From Lacipirellula parvula (GTDB lineage Bacteria; Planctomycetota; Planctomycetia; Pirellulales; Lacipirellulaceae): 64,000 nt of DNA. Below, piece by piece: positions 26,416-34,652 of this stretch (position 1 is its first letter; every line of letters begins with the position of its first letter). The translations under genes and the position numbers were made by a program. The stretch spans positions 930,001-994,000 of the forward strand of contig NZ_AP021861.1 in NCBI RefSeq assembly GCF_009177095.1. The letters run 5' to 3'. The notes beneath the pieces are model-generated. The model searched no databases. It saw only the letters and a program-made list of their open reading frames with translations, and had not been told where the DNA came from.

Positions 26416-27117
26416 CTAGCTCTTGCGACGCATGGCGAGGAGCGCTACGCCGCCGAGCGACAACATCGCAACGCTCGCCGGCTCGGGAACGAGATTGGTG
26501 CGAATATTATCGATGTAGAACGTCAACGGTGCGTCGTTCGATTTGCTGACGAAAATCTGGAAGCCGGTCGGGATCTGCACGTTCGGCCCATCGCCGACTT
26601 GGCCGAAGATCTGGTTGAAGGATTGGCCAGTCGAGAAGTCGACTTGGTTCGTCGCCGAAGCGAGGTCGATTTGCACGGTGTAGGTGCCGGCCGCTTTGCC
26701 GCCGAGGCTTTCATAATCTGCGAACTGGGCCTGCAGCCCGAATAGTTGCGAGGGGAGATGATCTGGCTGCGAGGCGCCAAAGATCGTGACGCCGATATCG
26801 GCGAAAGCGCCAGCGTATGCCGTGGGGAGCGTGACGTCGAAGTAGATCGTCGTGACGCCGGGAGGATCGTTGATCGGCGCTGCAACCGTTCCTGACAACG
26901 CGCCAACGAATGTCGCCCCGCCGACGACGGCAACCTTCAACGAGCCTGTTCCATTGGTGGCGCCAATCGTATCGCCGGTCACCGTAACGCCGCCGCCGTT
27001 CGGGCCGAAGCCGTCAGTACTCCCCTCGAAAGAGTAAGCCAGCGCTGCATGCGCTGCGTTGCCGTTGCAAGCCATCGCCGTTGCGGCAAGTAGACCAAAG
27101 AATGTGCTTCTCATCAT
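26416..27117 (-). CDS. PEP-CTERM exported protein of unknown function (paralogue A, no dockerin)
   Basis: 233 residues; GGAGAG lies five bases before the first of two consecutive ATG codons. Signal peptide (MRSTFFGLLAATAMACNGNAAHA), a single beta-rich domain, and a PEP-CTERM tail (LVPEPASVAMLSLGG, ending MRRKS). The domain starts ALAYSFEGSTDGFGPNGGG and contains NQIFGQVGDGPNVQIPTGF and FYIDNIR, a pattern like carbohydrate-binding jelly-roll folds that end in 'iDnir', but I do not recognise a named family. It is a clear paralogue of the next upstream gene (27228-28160), which has an added dockerin. It ends at a strong terminator. Confidence 0.85.
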   Translation of the reverse strand: MMRSTFFGLLAATAMACNGNAAHAALAYSFEGSTDGFGPNGGGVTVTGDTIGATNGTGSLKVAVVGGATFVGALSGTVAAPINDPPGVTTIYFDVTLPTAYAGAFADIGVTIFGASQPDHLPSQLFGLQAQFADYESLGGKAAGTYTVQIDLASATNQVDFSTGQSFNQIFGQVGDGPNVQIPTGFQIFVSKSNDAPLTFYIDNIRTNLVPEPASVAMLSLGGVALLAMRRKS

Positions 27118-27227
27118 TAGTTCTCTCCAAGTTGATTAACGCGATACGAATCAACGATCAGGGAACGCCTACTTTGTTTCAATGCTACGACTCTCTGCAG
27201 GCTGGGCGTCGAAGCCCGCAGCGTCGG

Positions 27228-28160
27228 TTAGTGCTTGCAAGTGACGCGGCGGCGGATTGCAACGAGCATCGCAGCCGCGGCGCCGCCGAGCGAAAGCGTC
27301 GTCGGCTCGGGAACGGCGCCAAGCGGGCCGGCCGTCGGCGTAAACTGTCGCTGCCAAATCAGGAAGTCGGCGCCATCGCTGCGCAGGTCGCCGTTGGCGT
27401 CGCCTGCTACTGTGCTGCCGTAGGCGCCTTTCCAAATTCCAAGGTCGAGCGCATTGACGAATCCGTCGTCGTTAAAGTCAGCGTCGACAGGCGGCGGCAA
27501 CATGCCGACGCGAATGTTGTCGATGTATCCCGTCCATGCCGCCGTCGAGGATTTGTTGATGTAGATCTGGAATCCCGTCGGGATGACGTCGTTGATCCCA
27601 GTACCCAAACCGCCGAAGATTTGGTTAAACGTCTGATTAGTATCGAACGTCAACGGGTGAACGGCGTGCAACAGCGGCATCGTGATCGTATGGGTGCCAG
27701 GCGCTAACCCGCCGAGCGAGACTTGGTCTGCCTGAAATTGTACGCCCAGTCCTTCAAGCTGGCCGCCCGGGAGGTCGGGTTGGCTTGAACCGAAGAACGT
27801 GATCCCTGCATCGACGAAGTTGCCGAGCTCCGTCGGAAACTGCTGCGTAATCGTCAGGTCGAAGACGATCGCGTCCATTCCTGGCGGATCGCCGACCTCT
27901 GGCTTCAAATTGCCTGTGAGCGCGCCGACAAACGTCGCCCCTTGCACGATCTGCATCCGCAGCGAACCTGTTCCTACGGTGGCGCCAATCGTGTCGCGAG
28001 CGATCGTCACGCCGCCCCCGTTAGGACCGAAGCCTTCGGCGTCCTCTTCGAAAGAATAGGCGAGCGTCAACTCAGCGAATGCGCGACTTGGACTCACGAG
28101 CGCGAGCATCGTCGCCAGCAGGCAAAACGAAACAAAGCAAGGCACAGGCTGCACACGCAT
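27228..28160 (-). CDS. PEP-CTERM exported protein of unknown function (paralogue B, with dockerin)
   Basis: 310 residues from ATG 28160 with GAGGAG upstream. Signal peptide (CFVSFCLLATMLALVSPSRAFA), then the same domain as paralogue A (AYSFEEDAEGFGPNGGGVTI, GSSQPDLPGGQLEGL, NQIFGGLGTGINDVIPTGF, GYIDNIRVG). Unlike A it then has a dockerin (DADFNDDGFVNALDLGIWKGAY and GDANGDLRSDGADFLIWQ) and a PEP-CTERM tail (AVPEPTTLSLGG, basic RRR near the end). The dockerin wording is very close to that of the GH18-like protein two genes downstream, as if copied within the locus. Function unknown; a surface glycan-binding role is only a guess. 110 bases separate it from paralogue A. Confidence 0.85.
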   Translation of the reverse strand: MRVQPVPCFVSFCLLATMLALVSPSRAFAELTLAYSFEEDAEGFGPNGGGVTIARDTIGATVGTGSLRMQIVQGATFVGALTGNLKPEVGDPPGMDAIVFDLTITQQFPTELGNFVDAGITFFGSSQPDLPGGQLEGLGVQFQADQVSLGGLAPGTHTITMPLLHAVHPLTFDTNQTFNQIFGGLGTGINDVIPTGFQIYINKSSTAAWTGYIDNIRVGMLPPPVDADFNDDGFVNALDLGIWKGAYGSTVAGDANGDLRSDGADFLIWQRQFTPTAGPLGAVPEPTTLSLGGAAAAMLVAIRRRVTCKH

Positions 28161-28522
28161 AGATGCTCCTCATGCTCATTCGTCGGGCGGGAGTTTTCGG
28201 CGACTGCGGGCACGAAGCGGCGTCGCAAAAACCGGGGCTCAGTATAGCGGCGTTGCTAGAGAATCAAGAAAAAAATGGCAAAGTAGCTCCGCAAACGATC
28301 TCGCTAATTCAAGTAACTTGTTTCTCGTTGTTGAGTGATATGGTACGCCGCTGCGGGCTCGCGATGACTTGCTGGCGCTGATTGCGTTGAATCAACGTTC
28401 GCGTCGACGAACTCGCGCCAGATTTTATTGACAGAACGCCGCAATCGCAGTCTTATTGCACTCAGCGCACGTCCGTCGCAAGCGGACGAGCGCGGCCGAG
28501 TTACCAAAAAAGGGATCGAGAA
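28161..28522. other. Divergent intergenic region with promoter for the lipoprotein/DUF1559 cassette
   Basis: 362 bases between diverging genes. It contains the plus-strand promoter at 28428-28456 and must contain the minus-strand promoter of 27228-28160. No further gene is seen. Confidence 0.55.
28428..28456 (+). promoter_or_regulatory. Sigma70-type promoter, TTGACA - 17 bases - TCTTAT
   Basis: A perfect -35 box TTGACA (28428-28433), a 17-base spacer and TCTTAT (28451-28456). The upstream wording TTTTATTGAC is shared with the promoter before the paralogous cassette at 57512-57540, which supports both. Predicted start near 28463, about 60 bases before the GTG start of the lipoprotein gene. 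Confidence 0.6.
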
Positions 28523-28939
28523 GTGTGGAAATGCGCATTCGCGGCATTGGTCTTGGCAATCGGATGCGGTCCGAAGACTGACCGGCTCCCGCTCAGCGGA
28601 ACGATCACGCTCGACGGCGCTCCGCTCGACAAGGGAAAGATTGAGTTCGCTTCGATCGGTGATGCACCGCTGCAATCGACGGGAGCCGTCATTCGCGCCG
28701 GCTCGTACGAGATCCCAGCAGAGAAAGGCTTGCTCCCAGGGACTTTCCACGTCGAGATCAGCTCGCCAGATACCGAAGCCAAGCCGGTCAAAGTTAGTGG
28801 ATATCCCGGTGGGCCGACGATCTCCGTGGCGCCCGACCGAATTCCCCCTGAATTCAATGTGGATAGCGAGAAGCGAGTCGACGTGACGCGGGAAGGCGAC
28901 AATGTCTTCGACTTCGACGTCACAAGTGCAAAGAAATAG
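28523..28939 (+). CDS. Small lipoprotein, carboxypeptidase-regulatory-like fold (cassette copy 1)
   Basis: 138 residues from GTG 28523, with AGGGA about eight bases upstream. The signal peptide ends in a lipobox (VLAIGC), so the protein is probably anchored by lipid at Cys15. The remainder is a small beta domain (GTITLDGAPLDKGKIEFA, AGSYEIPAEKGLLPGTFHVEI) of the kind seen in planctomycete 'Big/carboxypeptidase regulatory-like' lipoproteins. It has a close paralogue at 57628-58068 sharing CGPKTDRLP and SGT.TLDGAPLD. In both places a DUF1559 gene follows at once (46 bases here), so the two products probably act together. Function unknown. Confidence 0.85.
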   Translation: MWKCAFAALVLAIGCGPKTDRLPLSGTITLDGAPLDKGKIEFASIGDAPLQSTGAVIRAGSYEIPAEKGLLPGTFHVEISSPDTEAKPVKVSGYPGGPTISVAPDRIPPEFNVDSEKRVDVTREGDNVFDFDVTSAKK

Positions 28940-28985
28940 CGAATAGTTTCAGCTAGGCGGCAAGCGTCCCAACGAGAGGCATCGC

Positions 28986-29993
28986 ATGTCCGTTAGAAGT
29001 CGAAGCGGTTTTACGCTGGTCGAACTGCTAGTGGTGATCGCCATCATTGGCGTCTTGGTGTCGTTGCTGCTGCCGGCCGTGCAGGCGGCGCGCGAATCTT
29101 CGCGGCGCAGTCAGTGCATCAACGGCCTGCGGCAGCTCGGTATCGGCATGCAGAATTACCATGACTCCAAGAAGCAGCTTCCAGCCGGCAACTTCAGCTG
29201 CTGCTGGGGGACGTGGCAGATGCTGATCCTTCCTTACATCGAACAGCAGCAGCTCGGTGCGCTCTACACGTTTCTGCCGAAGAGCGCGACGTCGCCGGGA
29301 GACTACAGCTATTCATACTATGCGAGCGCGCCCACGGCTAACCCGCCAATCAACAACTTACAGGTTGTGCAAACTCGCATCGCCATGCTGACGTGTCCCA
29401 GCGACGAACCTCAGATCGATGCTCAAAAGGTCACGTTCCACAACTACGTCGTAAACTACGGGAACACGAACCACATCGGATGGGACCATCGTCTCCCCAC
29501 TTCGCCGGCTTACGTTCGGTACGAGAAGGGGCCATTCGTCGGCGACGACTGGAATGCCCACCCGAAGATCGAGCGGAATTTTAAAGAGATTACGGACGGC
29601 TTGAGCAACACGATGCTCGCTTCGGAGACAGTGCAAGGCCAAGACGTCGTCGATCCTGTTAATCCAGTCGCAAACGCACGCGATCTGCGTGGCTTGACCT
29701 GGTGGGGATGGTCTGCCGGCTTTGAAACTCGCAACGGCCCCAATACATCCTCCGCGGATACGATGCAGCAGAAAGAGTACTGCTCAAGCGCTCCGCCCAA
29801 CCCCCCCTGCGATTCGCCCTCCTCAGCGGCCAGCTACCACTGGGCCGCTGCCCGCAGCCGCCATCCCGGCGGCGTCAACGCGGCGATGTGCGACGCTTCA
29901 GTGCAATTCGTCACCGACGGCGTCGACCTAGCGGCCTGGCGCGCCGCGAGCACGATGCAAGCCGAAGAGGCTTACGGCAGTCTGGGGCCGTAG
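28986..29993 (+). CDS. DUF1559 prepilin-like protein (cassette copy 1)
   Basis: 335 residues. The N-terminus is a type IV prepilin/pseudopilin signal ([21 protein letters not shown]) cut before Phe by prepilin peptidase, followed by a long helix ([17 protein letters not shown]) and the planctomycete DUF1559 domain ([16 protein letters not shown]). It ends in the family signature (SRHPGGVNAAMCDASVQFVTDGVD). The protein is membrane-inserted through its N-terminal helix with the domain outside the inner membrane. It is one of four intact DUF1559 genes in the window and closest to 58129-59112, with which it shares CPSDEP, YGNTNH, LRGL.WWGW and a cysteine-containing loop. Confidence 0.93.
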   Translation: MSVRSRSGFTLVELLVVIAIIGVLVSLLLPAVQAARESSRRSQCINGLRQLGIGMQNYHDSKKQLPAGNFSCCWGTWQMLILPYIEQQQLGALYTFLPKSATSPGDYSYSYYASAPTANPPINNLQVVQTRIAMLTCPSDEPQIDAQKVTFHNYVVNYGNTNHIGWDHRLPTSPAYVRYEKGPFVGDDWNAHPKIERNFKEITDGLSNTMLASETVQGQDVVDPVNPVANARDLRGLTWWGWSAGFETRNGPNTSSADTMQQKEYCSSAPPNPPCDSPSSAASYHWAAARSRHPGGVNAAMCDASVQFVTDGVDLAAWRAASTMQAEEAYGSLGP

Positions 29994-30028
29994 GCAGCCA
30001 CGGAGAGGACTCTAAGTCCGAACGGCGT

Positions 30029-30079
30029 CAATTCAAAGAGACTGCTGACGGATTGAGCAAAGTCTCGCTCACGTCGGGG
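30029..30079 (+). pseudogene. Short relic of a second DUF1559 gene
   Basis: Just after the intact DUF1559 gene, one frame reads QFKETADGLSKVSLTSG, which lines up with the family segment [17 protein letters not shown] of that gene (its 29577-29627). The remaining domain and any start are absent, and the frame stops at 30086-30088. It is probably the remnant of a duplicated or recombined copy, not an expressed peptide. Confidence 0.55.
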
Positions 30080-30163
30080 GTAACTTGAGGTCGCGATGGC
30101 GACTACTGCGGGCGGAGTTGGCGGGATTGAGAACTGCTTTTGAAGCCTACGACTTGCCCGGCT

Positions 30164-31537
30164 CTACCGAGACGCTGATTGGCGGGCGAGGGCGAGCAGG
30201 AAGACGAGCGTTTGGATAAGGCCGCTTGGCTCAGGTACTGAATGCAGCCGGCCGCTCGTACCGAGAAGCGTTGCCTGGTAAGCACTCCGCCAAGCGTTCA
30301 GATCGCTGGCGTCGACGACCCCGTCGCCATTGTCGTCAGCTTTGCTTAGCGGCTGCACCGTTGCGCCGTACGACCGCTGCCACTCCAAGAAGTCGGCGCC
30401 GTCGACGACGCCGTCATCGTTGAAGTCGCCGCGTTTGGCGAGCGTCGCCGCCGCGTCGTCGAAGACGACGGCGCCCTGCCGGAGAATGCCGTCATCGGCG
30501 AGGTAACTAAGTTGCAAGTCCAGCGATCTACTCGCATTCCACACGACGCCGAGGCTCGTCTTGGCATGCGGCGCAAGCTTCATGACGCTCAGCGGATTCA
30601 GTTCGCTGAGATCGTACGAAGTCGGGTTGGCCTCGTGCCAAGCACTGTTGCCGCGATCGCTGAAGCTTTCCCAACTTGTGTCGAGCGCTCCACTGTCCGA
30701 GTGAATTGTGAAGCTGACAAGCTGGAGCGTTTCGTTGGAATGATTTTGCAGTACGCCGCGACCGGTGGCGAGATCGACGACGAGCGTGAGTCCCGTGTCG
30801 GCGTTCAGATTCCAACGGATCGCCGGCGTCACCAGTTGCTGGTAGCCTGCGAAGTCAGGATGCGTTCCGTCGGCCACGTACTTCTGGAAATCCGCCGGTG
30901 CTTTCTGCTGCAGTTTCATCCACACAGCGTTGTGGTCGATGAGCGTTAGGCCGCGATCAGCGGCGACTTCTCGATAGCCCTGATAATACTGCGCAAGTTG
31001 CGGGCGTTTCGTCGCGGAGCCGTTGCCGTTGGGGGCGTTCCACGAGGGATTCATCGTTTGCAGGATCACTTGCGCGTTTGGGTTCTGCGACATAATCGCA
31101 TCGATCATTGCATTGAGGTTCGCCTTCGACTCCGCCTGAGTAATGTCGTAGTCGACCTCGCTCGGCTCGTACGCCGTGAATGCGTCGTTCATCGCAAACT
31201 CAATGAAGACGGCGTCGGGGTTCTTCGCGAGGACTGTCGAGTTGAGCGCTGCGACGCCGGTGGCCGACGCTTTGCCGCTTTGGCCTGCGTTGATCCAAGT
31301 GAGTTGACCGGGATAGGCAGCATTCAGCGAAGCGGAGAGTTGCGAAACCCATGCGCCGCCGGCAGTGAGACTGGTCCCGTAGACGACGACTGTTTGATGT
31401 TGTCCCGCTTCCAGTCGGTCGATGAGCGGCGAACTCAGCGCAACGTTCAGGCATGAACTGCCGAATGCGATCGCGATGAGCGCAAGTTGCAGCACAATGC
31501 GGCGCTCTCTGCGACGGCATCGAATTGGAATCAGCAT
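30164..31537 (-). CDS. Exported SGNH/GDSL hydrolase with dockerin and PEP-CTERM
   Basis: 457 residues with a basic signal peptide (RRIVLQLALIAIAFGSSC). SGNH hydrolase blocks are seen in order: nucleophile Ser56 in VVYGTSLTAGG, Gly/Asn in NAGQSGKAS, Asn in EFAMNDAF, and Asp/His in DGTHPDFAGY. Such enzymes remove acyl, often acetyl, groups from glycans or lipids. From about 30795 down to 30450 lies a roughly 115-residue module (WHEANPTSYDLSELNPLS) that also occurs twice in the next upstream gene. A dockerin (GDFNDDGVVDGADFLEWQRSY) and PEP-CTERM tail (SVPEPSGLIQ) finish the protein. The exact substrate is not visible. No ribosome site is obvious at ATG 31537. Confidence 0.85.
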   Translation of the reverse strand: MLIPIRCRRRERRIVLQLALIAIAFGSSCLNVALSSPLIDRLEAGQHQTVVVYGTSLTAGGAWVSQLSASLNAAYPGQLTWINAGQSGKASATGVAALNSTVLAKNPDAVFIEFAMNDAFTAYEPSEVDYDITQAESKANLNAMIDAIMSQNPNAQVILQTMNPSWNAPNGNGSATKRPQLAQYYQGYREVAADRGLTLIDHNAVWMKLQQKAPADFQKYVADGTHPDFAGYQQLVTPAIRWNLNADTGLTLVVDLATGRGVLQNHSNETLQLVSFTIHSDSGALDTSWESFSDRGNSAWHEANPTSYDLSELNPLSVMKLAPHAKTSLGVVWNASRSLDLQLSYLADDGILRQGAVVFDDAAATLAKRGDFNDDGVVDGADFLEWQRSYGATVQPLSKADDNGDGVVDASDLNAWRSAYQATLLGTSGRLHSVPEPSGLIQTLVFLLALARQSASR

Positions 31538-31641
31538 TTAACGGTAAGCAAAAGAGGAACTCGGAGGCCTCAGCGACTGGGGCGATTAGCCTCCAATGAT
31601 TGCTCGAAGTGGCGAAAGGCTCGTGACGAAACACTTGTTGG

Positions 31642-33420
31642 TCAGCGAGAGGCTCGCCGACGGCGCATGGCGACGCCGGCGAGCGCTCCCACGGCCAGCG
31701 CCCCCGTGGCCGGTTCGGGCACCGAGGCGGCCGCGACGGCGGCGCCTGGATTGGTTCCGAATTGCGTTTTCCAAATCGTCAGATCCGCGGCGTTGACGGC
31801 GCCGTCTCCGTTAGCGTCGCCCGTCGATTTATTTGGTTGGCCCGTCAGACCAAAGCCTCGCTGCCACGTGAGAAAGTCGGTCCCGTCGACGATGCCGTTG
31901 CCGTTGAAGTCGGCGTTGTTCGCCGGAACGATCACCGCTTTATCGCCGAAGGAAACGACGCCGTCGTGCAAGACGCCATCGGCGGTTTGATAGCTGAAAG
32001 TCAGATCGCGCTGATTTCCTGCCGTTTGCCAGAGGGCGCCAAGCGAAAATTCGGCGCCAACGGCCAGCGGCGTCGCGGCGCCTGTGTTCAACTCCGACAC
32101 GTGAGTCGCGGTTGGATTTGCTTTGAACCAGTTGGCGACCGGCAGCCCCTGCATACCCGCGAACGTCGATTTCAAGGAGCCGGCTTCCGAAGAGATCGTA
32201 TAGCCGATCATGTCGAGGTTCTGCATCGACTGGTTTTGGATCAACGCGGAGCCGGTGCTCGGATTGACGACGAGCGTCAGATTATTGGCGCGACCCACCG
32301 GCTCAATCACCGCGTTGATAAGTTGGCCTGTCGGCGATTGATATTGGAACGAGACGTCGGCGGTGTTCACTGGATTCGTGCCGAAAGGAACGCTGGGGTT
32401 CGCGTTGATCGGCGTTCCCAGGTCGCGGCTTTGCCCCGAGTTGAGCGCGAGCGAGCTCAGCGGGTTGAGTTCCGACAGTTGCGTGCCCGTGGGATTCGCT
32501 TCGAACCAACCGGCGACGCCGCCGTCCTCAAGCGAGTTCCACCGACCATTGGCTCCGCTGACGCCGTTGGCGACTGAGGTCAGCGTGTAGCTGATCATCG
32601 GAATGCTCACGGCGTGGCCGCTGGGATTCACCAGTTTGGTCGCGCCTGTGAAGCGATCGACCTGCAGGACGAGCCGCTGCTCGACGTTCACTGTGAGGGT
32701 GTTCCCGCTTTTCGACGCGGTAAAGACCTGGCCGGCATTTCCGCGGAGCGCCGGATCGACGGAGATCGCGTCGAAAGAGCCGGTTACCGGAGCGCCCTGC
32801 ATGATTGTCCACGAGTTGCCGGCGGCGGCGACAAAGCTACTGCCGGGACTGCGCTCGATGCGCAGCGTCCCGTCGATGGCGACGGAGGTCGACGCCGTGA
32901 TGTGATTGGCGAACGTCCCGGCGCCTGACAGTTGCGTGACGAGCGTCGAAGCGGCGTTCTGCGTGTAACGCTCGATCGAGACCACGCCCATGTTGTCGCG
33001 GAGCGTCAGCGTTCCGTAACCCGCGCCGCCGTTGGCTAGCGTGCCCGAGCCGGCTGAGCCTGTTTGGATGTTGATGGTTCCGCCATTGCGAATCGCCAGC
33101 GCGCCGGTGAAACCCGCGAGTTCGCCGATGCGCAGGTCGGCCGGCGAGACCGCGATGGCGCTATCGATGACCGCGATGCCGCCGTTAGAGATCGAGCCGT
33201 ACTCGCCAAACGTCCGATCAGGCTGCAGGCTTGCCGCGGGCGGCCCGGGATTGAGCCAATTGACGGCTTCGCCGGCGCCGAGGTCGCCTTGCTTGTAGTT
33301 CGCTTCGACGCCGACGGGCCCGACCCAGTCGTACCGCGTCTGCGCGAGGGCATCGCGGTTAGCGCTCGCTAATGTTACGGCGAGCGCCGCAACAAACGAA
33401 ATTCGAGGGAGAAGTTTCAT
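31642..33420 (-). CDS. PEP-CTERM/dockerin surface protein with beta repeats and a duplicated 'EANPT-LSELN' module
   Basis: 593 residues from ATG 33420, where a signal peptide begins (MKLLPRISFVAALAVTLASAN); an upstream frame to 33534 is ignored. Residues up to about 230 form beta-helix/autotransporter-like repeats (IRNGGTINIQTGSAGSGTL). Two copies of one module follow: about 32685-32305 (WFEANPTGTQLSELNPLSSL) and 32290-31940 (WFKANPTATHVSELNTGA). Then a dockerin (ADFNGNGIVDGTDFLTWQRGF) and a PEP-CTERM tail (SVPEPATG, ending RRRRASR). No catalytic motif is recognised. The repeated module is shared with the SGNH hydrolase immediately downstream, so both may bind the same surface partner. Confidence 0.82.
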   Translation of the reverse strand: MKLLPRISFVAALAVTLASANRDALAQTRYDWVGPVGVEANYKQGDLGAGEAVNWLNPGPPAASLQPDRTFGEYGSISNGGIAVIDSAIAVSPADLRIGELAGFTGALAIRNGGTINIQTGSAGSGTLANGGAGYGTLTLRDNMGVVSIERYTQNAASTLVTQLSGAGTFANHITASTSVAIDGTLRIERSPGSSFVAAAGNSWTIMQGAPVTGSFDAISVDPALRGNAGQVFTASKSGNTLTVNVEQRLVLQVDRFTGATKLVNPSGHAVSIPMISYTLTSVANGVSGANGRWNSLEDGGVAGWFEANPTGTQLSELNPLSSLALNSGQSRDLGTPINANPSVPFGTNPVNTADVSFQYQSPTGQLINAVIEPVGRANNLTLVVNPSTGSALIQNQSMQNLDMIGYTISSEAGSLKSTFAGMQGLPVANWFKANPTATHVSELNTGAATPLAVGAEFSLGALWQTAGNQRDLTFSYQTADGVLHDGVVSFGDKAVIVPANNADFNGNGIVDGTDFLTWQRGFGLTGQPNKSTGDANGDGAVNAADLTIWKTQFGTNPGAAVAAASVPEPATGALAVGALAGVAMRRRRASR

Positions 33421-33543
33421 TGTCTTGAGAGGCTCCGAGTTGACGCCGTGAGACCCGAACGGCCGGCGACAGCTTGAGTGGATAAGTGAAGCTTGCGTGG
33501 AGAGAGACGAGTTGCTCGGCTCGCGAAGTCGCATCGAGCGTCG

Positions 33544-34584
33544 CTAGCGACGGCGAACCAGGCCGATGCCGTAAGCCATCAAACCGAGCGAGCCGGCGAT
33601 TGCTGCGCTGCTCGGTTCCGGAATCGACAGCGACAAGCCTTCGAGGCTGCCGCCGGCGGTGACGAACGCCGTTCGCCAGAGGAAGAAGTCGGCATGGTCG
33701 ACCTTGCCGTCGTAGTTAGCATCGCCCTGAGCAAGCGCCGTCCCGGTGAGAAAGTTCGACTTCAACACATTGAAGTCGTCGATCGTCACCGAACCAGAGT
33801 TGTTGAAGTCGGCGTTTGGCGCGAGGAAGGGCGCCACGTCGGCGAATGTGTCGCCGATGCGAATATCGTCGAACGAGTAATCGATGGCGTTCTGGCCGGC
33901 GAAACGAATCTTATTGAAGTTCGTCATCGTGATATTGCGGCCAGCGCTTGCCGCGGCGGGCAGGCCCTGCCCTGCCGTTGGATTGACGTAGAGGTAGACC
34001 GCGCTCGTGCCGGTTCCACCGAGGTTGGGGTCGGCCACGTTCCAGACGATGCGTGCGACCAAGAAATGAACGGCGTTGGGCGTGATCGCAACGGCAGACT
34101 CCGACGCCGTCGATCCGCCAAGATCCAGAACGCGCCAGACGGGAGTTGCGCTGTTGACGCTGCTCGCGAAGCTCACTTCGCCGTCGGCCGTTGCCGTGCC
34201 GTTGGTGTTGTAAAACGACACGCCCGCAAACAGGTTCGATGCGGTCGTTCCGTTGCGACGACCGAGAAAGCTGACCCACGTTTCAGTTTCGCCGTCGCCG
34301 TAGGTGTTGCTCAGCGTGCGGAAGCTGATTGTGGTGGCCGCGCCGCCGTCAGCGGTCCGCACGGAGCCTGGCGTGGTGGGCAGGCCGCCGTAGCTGAGGC
34401 CTGCCGTTTCGATCACCGTGCTGTTGCCGGTATCGGTGTACGCGCCAGCCCAACCGACGCCGCTGTTCTTGCCGGTGAGGTCGCCCGTCGTGTAGTTGAA
34501 TGGATCGTTGGCAGTGAGCGCCGCTTGAGCGAGGCTAGCGCCCGCCAACGTAATCGCGAGGGCTCCACAGAAAAGATGACGCAT
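33544..34584 (-). CDS. PEP-CTERM/dockerin exported protein, jelly-roll-like domain
   Basis: 346 residues from ATG 34584, with AAGGAG seven bases upstream. Signal peptide (LFCGALAITLAGASLAQA), then a beta domain beginning DPFNYTTGDLTGKNSGVGW and containing ETWVSFLGRRNG and YSFDDIRIGDTF, a pattern frequent in PEP-CTERM proteins of Planctomycetes and Verrucomicrobia with a concanavalin/jelly-roll type fold. A dockerin (ADFNNSGSVTIDDFNVLKSNF, GDANYDGKVDHADFFLWR) and PEP-CTERM tail (SIPEPSSA, ending VRRR) follow. The dockerin closely matches that of the adjacent FAD oxidoreductase (GDANSDGRVDHRDFFFWR). Function unknown; a glycan-binding surface role would fit. Confidence 0.82.
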   Translation of the reverse strand: MRHLFCGALAITLAGASLAQAALTANDPFNYTTGDLTGKNSGVGWAGAYTDTGNSTVIETAGLSYGGLPTTPGSVRTADGGAATTISFRTLSNTYGDGETETWVSFLGRRNGTTASNLFAGVSFYNTNGTATADGEVSFASSVNSATPVWRVLDLGGSTASESAVAITPNAVHFLVARIVWNVADPNLGGTGTSAVYLYVNPTAGQGLPAAASAGRNITMTNFNKIRFAGQNAIDYSFDDIRIGDTFADVAPFLAPNADFNNSGSVTIDDFNVLKSNFLTGTALAQGDANYDGKVDHADFFLWRTAFVTAGGSLEGLSLSIPEPSSAAIAGSLGLMAYGIGLVRRR

Positions 34585-34652
34585 GGAGTGGCTCCTTGGA
34601 GAAATGACGAGAATGTTTCGAGAAGGTTGATTGAGTGAATTGAAGAAAGAGA

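Noticed and set aside
33493-34638. 381-residue plus-strand frame over the PEP-CTERM gene at 33544-34584
   Set aside because: Shadow of a protein with signal peptide, dockerin and sorting signal on the minus strand; the plus-strand frame has none.
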